Positions 36,390 through 48,235 of a DNA stretch of 64,000 bases are shown piece by piece. Both the position numbers and the translations under genes were made by a program. Numbering within the stretch: position 1 is the stretch's first letter; each line of letters begins with the position of its first letter. Below the pieces are notes generated by a model that saw only the letters and a list, made by a program, of their open reading frames with translations, ran no database searches and was not told the DNA's origin. The DNA is from Heliocidaris erythrogramma (lineage: Eukaryota > Echinodermata > Echinoidea > Camarodonta > Echinometridae): the NCBI GenBank assembly GCA_025617745.1, contig CM046863.1:6694015-6758014 (forward strand). Reading direction: 5' to 3'.

Positions 36390-38212
36390 CATATCAAGTA
36401 AAGCCAAATGCATAGAAAACTAAATAACTTAATACTGTTTAACTAAATACTGTTTAAATATTTTTTCTGAGAATTTGAAGTATAAAATAAATGTCTCATG
36501 TTTTTTGCCTAACTTAGAATATATAATGCATGAAGAGTTAAATAGGTAAGACGGTTGTTATTTTTGTTCTAGCTAACGCTTGCCTGTTTTGCAAAGTATA
36601 CTGCTCACGACATAATTGAAATATCAGTGATATCATGGGCAATTCATTGGTACAACTTACTTTTTTCTCGTTCTTTGGATTTTTTAATGAATATAAATAT
36701 TATTTTACACATGAAATATCAAAATAGAGTGTGTAAGTTGGGATTTTACCAAGACATTATGAGATGGGAATGGAAATAATTTACGTGAAATGCAGGGAGG
36801 GGGGTGGTATACGTTTCTTGGTTACTGAGGCCAGTACTTGTACTATCTTTCTAACGTTTGGCAAATGCCAGGATTAAAACGAACAAATAAAAATATATAT
36901 ATATAAAAAACACGGATGCAATTACAGGTCAGTGTGAAATTAACATCGATTTTCGTATTATACTTTAACGACAGCACCAAGGAAGTTTCACTGTAATTAA
37001 TTCACTTTGCCCAGAGATGTTGCACACAGTACGGTTATCAATCTAACCTGTTATTCGGAACAATAACTTGACTGCAACTACATGAAAAATGAAAGCAGAA
37101 CATGTTAAAAGTGCACGTGTCTCGTATATTGGGATTACTGTTATTTGAACGTGTTTTTTTCAAGCAGAGACATAAACAAAATGAGGCCACATAATTTCAT
37201 ATTTCATATAAACATGGGTATTTTGCCGTCAAGTGTGAATGAATTACTGACCTTTCGTATATTACAGACACTCATATACTAAACAAATATCCTAGTTAAC
37301 CTCACCGAAACTTCACTTATTAAGGTAAGCTATATATTTTACATCGAAGATAAAGTTGAGTTCTGGTCATGCGATTACAATGTGAAAGAAACTGTCTGGA
37401 AGCAGTAGGGAAAGGTTGATCACGTCTAAATAACGATTGGTGTATACTGTGAGGTTTTGGAATCATCAAAATAAATAAATCAACCCAGATTGACTAAAAA
37501 GCATGTGCACACCTCATACATAAATGGGCATATAGGAATGCACACAGATGTGGCATGAATGTTCGGCCCGAATAGTTCAGCCTTCTCCGTCATATTTCGA
37601 ATATATTAAGGGTATTTGAAGAAAAATCCTTTCCAGGGGACATTTCTTCTATGATGTTCTTCCAAACTGACACAAAAGGAATGAGACTAGTTCACAATTG
37701 TTTGCCTTTCCAAGAACTCAAGTTTCCCTTTAAATATCTGCACAATATTTCAGAGATATGCCAATGCATATTTCGTATGTGCTAGATATGGCATTGCTTT
37801 CTTTAGAACCTGAAGAAGGCTGGGAAGGCCGAAAGCTGGATCTAATAAAGTTGAAGTTCAGCTGCGTCGATGTCTCCTGTCTCATCAATCCTTATATAAT
37901 TTACTGAGACGCCGTCGAAATCTTTAAGTTGGGTATCATCGCATTTATATATGTATATCAAAAGTAATTACACTTTGGACAACAGATAGAGGACTTGCCC
38001 ATATTCTATGGAATGCCCTCTTTATTTCGTTTACAATTTTCTTTTATTATTAGCTGACACATGCCATTCACATATATGAATAATTGGTGATGAATTTGGA
38101 AGAACTTTAGAATCTACTTTGATCGTTGAAGATCATCTTTAAATTTTATTGTCATTGTTATTAACTTCTTGTGTATTCAACATATTGAACAAATATATAT
38201 TTATAGACTTAC
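36390..38212. other. GTPase intron 3, distal part
   Basis: No gene. 37808-37860 (ACCTGAAGAAGGCTGGGAAGG, CCGAAAGCTGGATCTAATAAA) resembles a widespread Penelope- or SINE-like 3' end; weak. Confidence 0.3.
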
Positions 38213-38280
38213 CTTGCCATTCGGAAATTTGTACAACAAGCTTCTGGAGAACTGTATAGATCGACTGGGGGTTCTGGGCG
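38213..38280 (-). CDS. IFI44-like GTPase, exon 3
   Basis: Internal exon of 68 nt with acceptor TTTGATGCAG and donor GTAAGTC. The first C completes GAC (D247), then 22 residues (AQNPQSIYTVLQKL and on to SEWQ) form the amphipathic helix expected before the G4 strand. The last G joins GT of exon 4 to make G270. The intron that follows on the minus strand is about 22.3 kb and contains the 11.6-kb element and most of the nested MITEs. Confidence 0.78.
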
Positions 38281-38680
38281 CTGCATCAAAAACATAAAGG
38301 AAACAATTGGAGATTAACAAAATAGAAATTTTATGGAAACTACCCATAACTTCCCTATCCTACAATTCCACCCGTACCCACATAAAGCGGGTAGAAAATA
38401 TCCAATATTACGGTAATTATGTGTCGGACCAATTATTGGGAAAGTTAATGGCGGGGGATTCTAATTCAATGTGTTGTAAACGGTGAAAGCGATTTGGCTG
38501 TACATTAACCAAATTGGGGAAAACTTCTAAAGTCCGTTGGAGACATAATTGTCTTCATGTTAGTCTATATCATAACCAATTCGTCTTTTTCAGTGAAGGA
38601 TAAATCGTTAAAAAAACCGACATGGGACAGCGAAAGAGTAGAATAAATCGGTTTAATGTCGAAAATATAGACCGACTTAC

Positions 38681-38789
38681 TCAAATACCAAGACCGTACA
38701 GTAGATCCGTTTATCCTTGTTAATGGGATTCTTCCCCTTGGTTGATGGTTTACGCCAGTCTACCTTTTCAGTGAAGGATGATCTACCCT
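38681..38789 (-). CDS. IFI44-like GTPase, exon 2
   Basis: Short internal exon (109 nt) with acceptor TTTTGCAG and donor GTAAGT. The opening AG completes the E211 codon begun in exon 1. It then encodes 35 residues ending in the beta strand IYCTVLVF, and leaves GA, which exon 3 completes to D247. This supplies the stretch between G3 and the strand before G4 that would otherwise be missing. Phase agreement on both sides without a stop is the main support; no transcript evidence is available. Confidence 0.8.
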
Positions 38790-39646
38790 CTGCAAAATAA
38801 AACAATAATCCCACGTAACATTATGCATCACCTGGCTTTGACTATGCTTGTAAGCCATGAAAACGATCCCATTTTCATAAGAGATAGGGAGAGAGAGAAA
38901 AAAAAAAGAATCAAAGAAAGAAAGAGAAAGAGATGAGTACAGTCATGTCAAAGACAAAGTGCACTTGTAATGTAAAGCATTTTATTTTCAAAAGATGATC
39001 GAGTTCTGCAAAAGGCTAAACATGATTTTGTGATCTTTTTCGTTCCTTTTATCAATCTGTAACACATTTCCATAAGTTCCAAAGGAATAACCAATGTAGA
39101 ATGTGTGTTTTAGGTTATTTGTTCCTGTTTTTCTACACCAATGTTCAGGAGTTTCTTTTATTAGTTTCTTTACAATTATAGTTACTGATGTCGCAATTAT
39201 CTCATGTAACTTTGACTTGGAGTAATGCCTCAGTCACAATTTGGGCCGGCGGACGTCCGATAATGGCCTCTGGAGGTCACCGCCCGATTTTCAAAATCGT
39301 TTGGTCACCGGCGAGTTTTGCCGATGTTTGGAGGACGTCGGTCTAGCAGTCACAAGAAATTGCTCCCCGTGCAGTCACTGGACGCATGCCGGCCTACACT
39401 TATGGGAGAAAAACTGACGGACATCAGACGGAGATAGGCAGGATATCTTCCGGGCGCTGGCAGGAGACCGCAGGGAAGCAGGACGTCACCTTGCGGCCAT
39501 CTGCCGATAGTAAGTCATCGTGCGATCATCAGTCTGGCGGTGGCCCTGCGGTCTCCGGGGGTAACCGTTAGTGTTCCCAACGAGTGACCGATGATTATCG
39601 GCCGAATTTGATTGTTTAAGCGTCCTTTTGGTTTGTTAACACTTGT

Positions 39647-41192
39647 TAAAAACTTGTACAAACATGCAAAGTCTTGTGTGTCTGCCAATGGCACAGTGTC
39701 TGAATTTTTCACATGTAATGCAGGAGTCAGACAAGGTGAAAACCTCTCACCATTGCTGTTTTCTGTCTATTTAAATGACTTTCAAGAACACATTGCCAAA
39801 TTTTATCCTGGCTTGAAAACTTTAAATGAAGAAATCAATAATACCTTACAGGGTGAGGAACAAGAGTTTTTTTCAAAATTATTATGCCTGTTGTATGCAG
39901 ATGACACAATAATACTGGCAGAAAGCCCTGATGAATTGCAAGTAGCGCTGGATGCAGTGCAAGAATATTGTAATACCTGGCGTCTAACAGTCAATGCAAG
40001 TAAAACAAAAATAAGAGGGAAAATTAGGAAGATACCAAATTTTACATATGGTCATGAAAAAATAGATGTGGTATATGATTTCACTTATCTTGGAGTACAG
40101 TTTAATTATAATGGCACGTTTAAGAAGGCAATTTCAAAGCAGATAATTCAGGCAAGAAAAGCTTTATACAGTATGTTAACTAAAGCAAAGAAAATGCAGT
40201 TGTCAGTCGATATTCAATGTCATTTATTTGATCATTTGATCATGCCTATTCTATTGTATGGTAGTGAGGTCTGGGGATATGAAGATTTAAGGCAGATCGA
40301 AGTTTTCCATAGGAAATTCCTCAGAACTTTATTATCTGTAGGTTCATGTACCCCAGATTGCATGGTTTATGGAGAAACTGGTCGAGGATTGATTTTGAAT
40401 CAGGTGAAGCGTCGACTGGTCAATTTTTGGTCAAGAATTTTGAGGGGTAAAGATAGTAAATATTCATATGTCTTTTTGAAATTTATTTCTGCCATTCATA
40501 GAAATGAACACGCAGACTTTAATTCCTCATGGTTAAAGTTTATTGAAGATACATTCAATCAAACTGGCCTATCCAATATATGGCTAGGTCAAAATAGTGG
40601 ATTGGGTTTGAATATTAATTCTTTGTTAAAATTGAGACTGAATGATATTTTTTCTCAGGAATGGAGAGATGTAGTTTGGTCAAATCGCATTTGCACAAAT
40701 TATAGATTATTTAAAGAAAACCATGTATTTGAAAGTTATTTACTCACCCTAAATAAAACTGATGCTTTTACTCTCTGTAAGTTTCGGTGTAGATCTCATA
40801 AACTACCTGTAAACAAGGGACGATTTGATGCGAACACACCACATAGTGACATGCAGTGCCCTCTCTGCCTAAATACTGATATAGGTGATGAATTTCACTA
40901 TATTTTTGTTTGTCCTTTTTTTGAAAAGGAGAGACGTTTATATTTGCCCAAAAAGTTTTTTACATATAGGACCAGGCTTCCGAGTGCTTTGCACATGACA
41001 GAACTATTTGATACTAGGAACACTTCTCAGTTGAAGAATTTAGCTAGATTTACACGCCTTATTATGTTGCAATTTTCTCAAAAAACAGAAAAAGAAAATA
41101 CCTCAGGATTTTCTGGTAGTACAACTAGAGTTGGACCCATACGTACTCGTAGCGGTAGGATAGTGAAACGGCCTGTTTTGTTTACATTGTAG
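39647..41192 (+). pseudogene. LINE ORF2: partial reverse transcriptase and C-terminal domain
   Basis: Long intact frame of about 515 codons beginning inside the reverse transcriptase: GVRQGENLSPLLFSVYLNDF, then YADDTIILAES (the catalytic Asp pair), LYGSEVW, and a C-terminal zinc knuckle C-P-L-C...H...C. Endonuclease, N-terminal fingers and ORF1 are missing. It has no own start codon and stays open to TAA, so it is a recent but dead copy. Clade not assigned. Confidence 0.8.
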
Positions 41193-41431
41193 CTTGTAAA
41201 TAGACTGTATTGTTCTTACATATTACATCACTGTACACTATCTATGCATACATTGCGTTTATTAGTTGGTTATAGTCTACACCTGTACATTGTTTGTACA
41301 TTGTATCAATATGTCATTATCTTTGTAAAATAATTGTATTCAAAAGTCATGTATTGTTATTTATACTTTTATGTTTGTACTCTCATACCCCGAGAGGGGG
41401 TCAAAGAGTCAATAAAATTCTACAAATTTCT
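39647..41431 (+). mobile_element. 5'-truncated non-LTR retrotransposon
   Basis: Flanked by ACACTTGT on both sides (39639-39646, 41432-41439), a target duplication. The 3' end has an AATAAA-containing UTR (41410-41431) without a long poly(A). It inserted into a Harbinger-like MITE within GTPase intron 1 territory upstream of exon 2. Confidence 0.75.
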
Positions 41432-41811
41432 ACACTTGTCTTGACACTGCCGATGTCTGAAATCCATCGCTAGCTTTTAACTCCGCGCTAAAAGTTGACG
41501 ATGCCTCCAACGTTGCCCCAAAAACACAACGATGACCCGATTAGCGTCCGGTTTTCTGCCGGTCAGCGCACGAATGCTCCGATGACCGCCCGATTTTAGA
41601 GCAAAAACTCATCGGACGCGGCCCGTACATGGCATCGGAGCCTACTGTGACTGACGCATAAGCTGTTACCTGGACATAATCTTGAACACGGTATGGTTAA
41701 ATGGTGTGCCAAGTTTCGGGGCAATTATGATAAGACCTAACAAAAAATATCTATTTACTTCTTATTCTCTCGTTTTACCCATTGAAAGCAACATCATGAT
41801 TTAATGTAGCC

Positions 41812-42286
41812 TTGAAGGGCAATCCAACCTTAATGGCAAGTTTATTTGAAAGAAAGAGGAAATTCAGAGGAGCAGATTGGTGAAACTTTCAACGAAATCG
41901 GACAAGCAATAAGAAAGTTTATATGATTGAAAGTTTAATCACTTTACATAATGGGAATTTCAAATTGGCCGAATAGGTAATGTCACTGTAATTCTGCAAT
42001 ATAATTTGTGTACTGCCCAGACATGCCAGAGGGTAAAAACGCCTCGAAGTAATGATATTTTTGTATACGACAAACGGGAGAGTTGTCCACAAAACTGTCA
42101 CAATCGAATCACCAAATTGCCAATTTGAGATTCGCATAGATGTAGTGATCTCATTTTTCAAACATCCATATTTTTTTAGTTCTTGTCCGATATATTTCAA
42201 ACGTTCACCATGCTGGTTTTTTTTTTCTTCTATTTTTTCTGCTTTCACACAAATCATCTTATTACCAAGGTTGGATTTCCCTTTAA
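41812..42286. mobile_element. MITE of the AAGGGAAATCC family, copy 2
   Basis: Left end AAGGGCAATCCAACCTTAAT; the reverse complement of the right end reads AAGGGAAATCCAACCTTGGT. Internal matches to 14371-14966 throughout. Non-coding; lies in intron 1 of the GTPase gene. Confidence 0.65.
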
Positions 42287-42531
42287 GTGTAGAAATGACA
42301 TTTTCAGAAAGTAAACAATGCAATCCTTTGAAGAATACTCAAGTTTATCCTTAGGAAAAGGGTTTACTATTAAAACAAATGATAGGTGTAGGTCTAGTAG
42401 TAAATAAGGGGATATTAGCCTGGTCGAATGTTTGAAATTGACGAGTACCCGACGGGTGGGGGAGGAGGATAGGGGCTGGAATATATAAAATAAATTAATA
42501 TAATTTGTTTAAAAATTAAGAACTAACCTAC

Positions 42532-43162
42532 CTATTTGGCTGATGATTTCGTTCCCCGCATCTATGTTCTCCAGATCGTCGGCGCCAACTCCTCTGTTGT
42601 CGACGAATGTCAAATGCTTTGTCATCTGTACCTCTAGTCGCCGAACAGTGTTCCCTCCGTGAAAATTTTCAGGGGAAGTTTGTTCTCGTGTAAGCTCTGT
42701 CAACTTTCCTTTGAGCGCAAATTTCAAAGAATTTAGGAGCGACGTTTTTCCGATGCCCGTAGTACCGAATAAACCTACATTAAGCTTTTCAGGATATTTG
42801 ATTTTTCCATCAGGAAATTCGACGGAGTCACCTGGTTTAAGAGATGGCAGTTGAGCACGCAGTTCTTTTATATATTCCTTTTTTTCTTCTTCTGATCTAT
42901 GCTTGATTTCTTCCATTTGTTTTTCCTGCAACTGCTGTTCGTTTATTTTATTCAATTCTTTTTGGTATCCCTCTTGGGCTTTCCTGAGATTCTCTTCTTG
43001 CCTTTTCCTTTCTTTCTCCATTTCAGCGTCATGGCGCTTTTTTTCTTCCTTTTGTTGCGCAAGCCATTTGTTCCACTGTTCTTTCTTTTCTTTCTCTGAT
43101 TGTTTCTCTGCTTGTTTATACATTTCTTTATAGTATTCTGTCTTACTATTCCTATTACCCAT
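42532..43162 (-). CDS. IFI44-like GTPase, exon 1 (N-terminal coiled coil, P-loop, G3)
   Basis: First coding exon of a four-exon gene. It starts at an ATG in fair context (G at -3, G at +4) and encodes residues 1-210 plus one base. The start MGNRNSK fits an N-myristoylation site (G2, S6, K7). Residues about 8-105 are highly charged, heptad-like coiled coil. Then comes a G domain with P-loop GTTGIGKTS (133-141) and a G3-like VDNRG (187-191). The exon ends ATAG followed by a GTAGGT donor, leaving phase 1, which matches the AG that opens exon 2. The assembled protein is 471 residues. Later motifs (THVD as G4, an ELD helix region) resemble the vertebrate IFI44/IFI44L GTPase domain. Family members are interferon-induced in vertebrates; the role here is inferred to be GTP binding, possibly immune, at a membrane. 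An AIG1/GIMAP-type protein is the main alternative. Confidence 0.85.
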
Positions 43163-43426
43163 TGCGACGTATGTTCAGTGCAACGCGTTTTAAATACTTT
43201 GTATTGTAGTCATAAAGCAACTGAGTAATTGACCAGTTTCGGTGCGATTTTATACCATTATACGTCATGAGCAATCGGGTATGTTTTTTTTCCTGATTGG
43301 ATAATTCCGTTTTACCTCAGTATTCAGTTAGACGCATCAGATTGCTTTGAGGTAACATCGCCGCCACCGTCTATTTAGAGCTCATAGTTGCAATCACTTA
43401 GAAAAACTACTGCAACTATATCTGTG
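43163..43426. promoter_or_regulatory. shared divergent promoter region
   Basis: 264 bp separate the two divergent start codons. On the minus strand TATAAAAT lies at 43254-43247, about 85 bp before the GTPase ATG, giving a plausible TATA box and short 5'UTR. CCAAT (minus; ATTGG at 43296-43300) and a CRE-like TACGTCA (43261-43267) lie between the genes. No clear TATA is seen for the plus-strand gene, only a weak CTATTTAG. The bidirectional promoter is inferred from layout. Confidence 0.5.
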
Positions 43427-43685
43427 ATGGATCCGATCAATATAGGAATTCTGTCATTGGTATGGGATAAGACCATCGATATTCACTTGATTCAGAGGTT
43501 AAAAACACTGAAAACTACTCTACGATTTATTCAGCTTAAACCAAGGGATCTTCATATATTTTCTCCGCCAAGTGATTTGCATGCAGTAATACTTTTACAT
43601 CCCTTCACGGAAGGCAGGCTATCTCTTACCGATGTGACAGATGCCAGGTACTCGACCTTGCTGCCGACTTTAAGTTCACATTTTG
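43427..43685 (+). CDS. unrecognised 189-aa protein, exon 1
   Basis: ATG (G at -3 and +4) opens 86 codons plus one base, ending CATTTTG at a GTAAGA donor. The product begins MDPINIGILSLVWDK and holds a helix-rich start. It then has a hydrophobic strand AVILLHPF (53-60), followed by TEGRLSLTDV and DARYSTLLPTLSSHF. It joins in phase (G + GA) to exon 2 at 60662. The alternation of hydrophobic strands and amphipathic helices suggests a small alpha/beta fold. No family was recognised, and there is no signal peptide or membrane segment. Its head-to-head placement with the IFI44-like gene suggests co-expression; function is unknown. Confidence 0.65.
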
Positions 43686-43735
43686 GTAAGAAATCCATTT
43701 GAACCGTTTACATTCTATTTCTTACGTTATCATCC

Positions 43736-43739
<4 letters not shown>

Positions 43740-43771
<32 letters not shown>
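43740..43771. repeat. (AT)n microsatellite
   Basis: Uninterrupted AT dinucleotides shortly after exon 1 of the 189-aa protein gene. Confidence 0.9.
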
Positions 43772-43774
<3 letters not shown>

Positions 43775-45411
43775 CCACACATGCGTGTTTTGTTTGGTCA
43801 GAAATGTTGTAGGCACCAAAAGTAAGTGGAAGACAAACAGAAATATAATAATGTGAAGAGAGCTGGTTGCAATTGGTTAGGGGAGAGATATTCGTGGATT
43901 GAATGTAGTACCGATAAGGCCAAATTTAATTCCAGGGACATATCTAATGGGGAAATGGTACAAAAGTGCAAGGAGGAAGTTTAAAAGGAAAGTCCACCCT
44001 GATATCAACTTGGTTTTAAAAGACGCAGCAAAATCAAAGAAATCATTCAATCATACATACACCTTACATATTCATTGATCATAATGTTTTACACAAAACT
44101 TTTATGAAAAAAAAAATCATCAAAAACTAAGAAAATTTAAAATTGTCTGTACTGAGCAAATGGGAGAGAGCTCACATGATACGTCACGGAGTTGCAAATT
44201 GTGTTTGATTAATAACAACTTCAAACATTCATAACTTAATTTCTAATCGGATTTTGATTAAACTCTGAGTAATCTCTTTCTCCCATTTGTGTTTCCTTTA
44301 TTCAAATCAACTAAATACCACGTAGACTTTCATGTTAATTGAGCAAATTTTGTAGTTTATCTCCAATCATAAGTCAAATGAGTTCAAAAGTTCGGGTTGG
44401 GTATACATTAGTGATGTATCTGTTTTGCTCAACAAAACATACATTTTCATTCACTTATGATAGAACTGAATAGAAAGAAAAAGGTCGTGTTCTTACATCA
44501 TTGCAAGCAATGTCGATTGCATTCTATAGAATTTTATCATAATTAAATGAAAATTTATGTTTTATAAGGTATCCAAGAAAAAAATGCGCTAACTCAAAAT
44601 TAAATTTTGACAGAAGTGAAATTTAACATTTTTTAATGATGATTTGTGATGATTTGTGTTCATTATACCGTGAGTTATTGCATGAAATTGTCGACATATC
44701 TTCAGGCCACCAATAAGCAGGAACTTAATGCGAAATTAATATCCAATAGCAAAATCAAAATGGATTAAAGCCCTAAATTTTCTTCTCATTTACATAATTT
44801 GCTCATCTCTCTTGCTCACTCATGCGTAACACATCGTGATCTTTTTATCAAAATAAAATCAGACGAACTCCCCCCAAAAGACTTATAAGTGTTAACCAAA
44901 GGAAGCATTTGAATTTTAGTCCATTCCCGTAAAAAGGGCTTTTCCAGCCCCAATTGAAGCATACAATTTGAATGAAATGCTATAGGATCATTGATGCATG
45001 TATACCGGTCTTAAACATATTGGATAAATGTTATTCAAATGATTTTACTGCACAAAATCAAAGCAATACGTACTGTATAAATTCAATATGGTAATTTTTG
45101 TTTTAATCATGTGCTCAACCTTGAATTAATGGATATTGTGTTTAAAAGTCGAAAGCCCCTTTCCAGATCATGAATTCAATTGCATAAGATAAAATTTACC
45201 ACGGGAAAGATATCAAATCTGCAGTTTTAGCAAGTGTCACCCCGTGCTCACTCAGTCATGATATATTACGCACAAGTCATTTGGAATGTTAGGAAGGACA
45301 TAAAACGTTTGTTGCATGCCTTCTGATGCTGAAAATTTAAAATTTGTTCCAGTGACATTGGGCTTGTGAAACTTAAAAAAAGTTTGAGCTTAAACAGTGG
45401 CCATTTTGCCT
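43772..45411. other. intron of the 189-aa protein gene; no gene seen
   Basis: AT-rich. A repeat-like stretch starts near 43985 (AAAAGGAAAGTCCACCCTGA) but no matching inverted end was established. Confidence 0.3.
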
Positions 45412-46150
45412 TTATAGTGCATTTTCTATTTCCTCACTTCTTTGACTACTAAAAAACACTATAGCATCGTCTGCATCTATAACATCACTTGGCATTTGGA
45501 CACCACATTCGGGAGATAATTCACCATTAACCACCACAGTAAACAGAAGCGGTCCTAAATTGGCACCTTGCGGTACATCTGACACTATAAAGACTGCGCC
45601 AGTCATATAACCTTTATCCATTTGTCTATAAATGTGGTCAGAAAAGGAGGTTAAAACAGTATGAGTGCTATGACCCTTTCGAAAACCCGATTGATGGGGT
45701 GAAAGAACAGTATTCTTGCAACTGATTATGTATTGCCCGTTCCATGATTTTCATAAACACAGATATTATGGAAATAGGCCTAAAGCTATTCAGATCGGTT
45801 TTTTCACCTCCCTTAAATAATGGAATAACATTAGCTTATTTCCATTCCAGCGGCAACTTGCTTAGTTGCAATGACAAATTGAAGAATCTTGTAAGATGCT
45901 TATAAATAACTGGTGTAGCCATTTTCAATAATTGATAACTTATCATGTCAAGACCAGGTGATCTGTTGATTAGCAATCTCTTCAACTCATTGAACACAAA
46001 CTCATCACATATTTCATCGAAAACGAATATAGTAGCCAGTGATTCAAAATAACTGCAAGCATAACCGTGATCACTACAGCATTCATTCGAAGTTACATTA
46101 ATAGATGTGGTGTGGTGTCACACTTTTTCATTTTCTCAAGTCGCTTCTCT
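45412..46150 (-). pseudogene. degenerate LINE reverse transcriptase
   Basis: The minus strand reads NELKRLLINRSPGLD, then NVIPLFKGGEKTDLNSFRPI, SIISVFMKIMERAIHNQL, SGFRKGHSTHTVL, and finally DVPQGANLGPLLFTVVVN and DADDAIVFF. The order is that of a non-LTR reverse transcriptase. It is broken by an in-frame TAA after LPLEWK, by frameshifts, and by loss of part of the palm domain. The catalytic YxDD is replaced by DADD. Confidence 0.65.
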
Positions 46151-47039
46151 GTAGATACAACTGAGCTGAGGCTGAACCGTATAGTTCTCACAGGATATAC
46201 CTCACATAATAGTCTATAATATGGACAAATTTATACCTTGATATGTTATTACCCGTTAACCTTCCCAGAGGTTACGCCAGTCTTGCTTATAAAAACTCTA
46301 CGCTACATTTACCTTTATCTTTCTATCTTGCATTAACTCCAATGCTTTTCTTCTGCCCTTTCCTGATGTCTCCCGTAATTTTTTTTCATGCGCGGTAGCG
46401 CTTTTTTCATGGTTTACACTGTACATAACTTATGTGTTTTGTTTGTTTGTTGTTGTTTTTTGCGTATGTGTTTCTCTGTGTGTGAACATGTGTTTGCTAT
46501 TTGGCTCTCCCCAAATACTTTTACCCGTTCAGGTATTTACTATGTGCTTCATTCTTTGTGGAGTTCAAATACGGCCTGTTCTTGACTTGCTATTAAAATT
46601 TATTTTCTCAGTGATGGATAATAACCTTCAAGATCATGTTGATGTTGTAGTGATTGCAGCCATGTGAACTGTAGTAACCTTCAATGTAGCAGTAGTTATA
46701 CAAACAAATTTTCTCGGTTGCATATTAACTAAAGGAGTCTTTTTGAGAATTATGAAAATCTCATAGTTTTTTAGTCCTGCTTAAGGCAAAACTTTTCAGT
46801 GATTGGTGTTTCAGAAACTTGATTCAAGCCCACCACATATATATCCATGTTTAGGATATCTGGATATTCTCTTTTTCATGTCTATTATAGGTCCGATAAA
46901 AAAGGTGGTGGGGTAGCATTATACAGCCCTAGAAATATTATTAGACCAGCTCCTTTTAAAGGCGTATGTGGCAAGTGTTGGCTACATCAGTAATTGAACG
47001 TTCAAATTAATATTTACTAGATAACTGAGTTGATGACTA

Positions 47040-47710
47040 CTCCCTTAAAAAATTACCCTCTTCAATAACTAACCCTCGCACAATTACCCCTCCCCCCGGA
47101 CAATTATCCCTAAAGGACAATTATATCTCAAGGCATGCACCCCAAACGGATGAATACTTCAAATTAAACTAACAGAATGAAAATGTCCTAGAGGATAATT
47201 GCCCTGGGGATATTATCCAGGGGTAGTTGTTTTGGAACAAATGTTCTGGCAGTAATGGTCTCGAGGATAATCGTCAAGGAGGTATGCATGATTGCCTGGT
47301 TAAACCATATTCACTTTTCTAGAGGCAGTTTGTTCAGTTTTTGGTGGGAAAACGCTACATTTGATGAAAGCAGCCATGTCTGGTGTCATCTTTCCATAAT
47401 GTGTTGTATGATTTTCTCTCACAGTAGCTCGTTTATGTAGCTAGAATTTTTAATTTTTTTTTATAACTTCAATTTTCTATTGTCTTTCATTTCATGTCAC
47501 ACTAAATGTTCTCAGTAGAATAATGAGCAGGCCAATAGTGCTTAAACCATTAACACTTTAAATTCCGCTAAGACATGGTCTATTATGTGGTTAAAAAAAA
47601 ACTTCTAATCTGGGGTATTTTTTCCGGGGCAGTTGTCCTTGCTGTATTTGTCCTGGGCTAATTGTTACAAAGGTAATGGTAATGGGGAATAGTAGTCCAT
47701 TAATAAGGAA
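47040..47710. repeat. dispersed CCCC/GGGG-type foldback fragments
   Basis: CAATTACCCCTCCCCCCGGA-type units at 47050-47140 and inverted GATAATTGCCCTGGGGATAT-type units at 47195-47290 and 47615-47700. Same family as 1-1250. Confidence 0.5.
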
Positions 47711-47963
47711 TTATCTGTTAATAATCATTTTCCTAGTTTCTATGTGAATGGACTTACCACTGCATATATGCCTCCAAATGCAGCCAGTCTATTTTTTGAA
47801 TATTTTTTTTTTTGTCAGGGCTATAAAAATATAAGGGAAGTTTTTGATACTAGGGTTCGTGATGATTTGTCAGGCCGAAAGTGGGCTTCGATTCTTTGTT
47901 TGTAGAATGTATTAATAACGATACAAAGTCTATTGTTGGTTGTGTTTATAGAGCACCTGGTAG

Positions 47964-48125
47964 CAAGGCCGTACGCAGAATTTTTTTTCCTGGGGGGGGG
48001 GGGGGGCAAGATGATCGCTTTCAATATTGGATCATTTAAAAGTCTAAAACCAGATTTAAAAAAAGTATGATTTTGAAATTTCTGGGGGGCAACTGCCCCC
48101 CCCCCCCCTACTGCTTACGGCCTTG
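47964..48125. mobile_element. hAT MITE, 162 bp
   Basis: Ends CAAGGCCGTACGCAG and CTGCTTACGGCCTTG, flanked by the 8-bp duplication CCTGGTAG (47956-47963, 48126-48133). Internal poly-G and poly-C. It interrupts the LINE endonuclease fragment, whose frame (APG-S/G-SAIPSF) is restored across it. Confidence 0.78.
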
Positions 48126-48235
48126 CCTGGTAGTGCCATTCCTTCCTTCCTGGATGTTTGCGAACAGCAAATGCAAATTTTGAATAATGAAAATAAAGAG
48201 GTTTATGTATTTGGTGATTTTAATATTCAATTTTC

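Larger units (their letters stand above)
39226..41658. mobile_element. Harbinger-like MITE split by a LINE
   Basis: Ends TGCCTCAGTCACA and, in reverse complement, TGCGTCAGTCACA, bordered by TAA (39223-39225, 41659-41661). A 3-bp TAA duplication fits PIF/Harbinger. About 640 bp of MITE remain when the LINE at 39647-41431 and one copy of its duplication are removed. Confidence 0.6.
46788..48235 (+). pseudogene. LINE endonuclease fragments, interrupted
   Basis: 46790-46950 reads VIGVSET(stop)FKPTTYIYPC then, after a frameshift, SDKKGGGVALY. 47890-47963 reads FVECINNDTKSIVGCVYRAPGS. 48126-48235 continues SFLDVCEQQMQILNNENKEV and YVFGDFNIQF. These are motifs of the APE-type endonuclease. A hAT MITE and CCCC-type repeat pieces interrupt it. 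Confidence 0.55.

Noticed and set aside
36086..36413. Open frames with repeating EQLS or CSADNCS words
   Set aside because: Same minisatellite in the other orientation.
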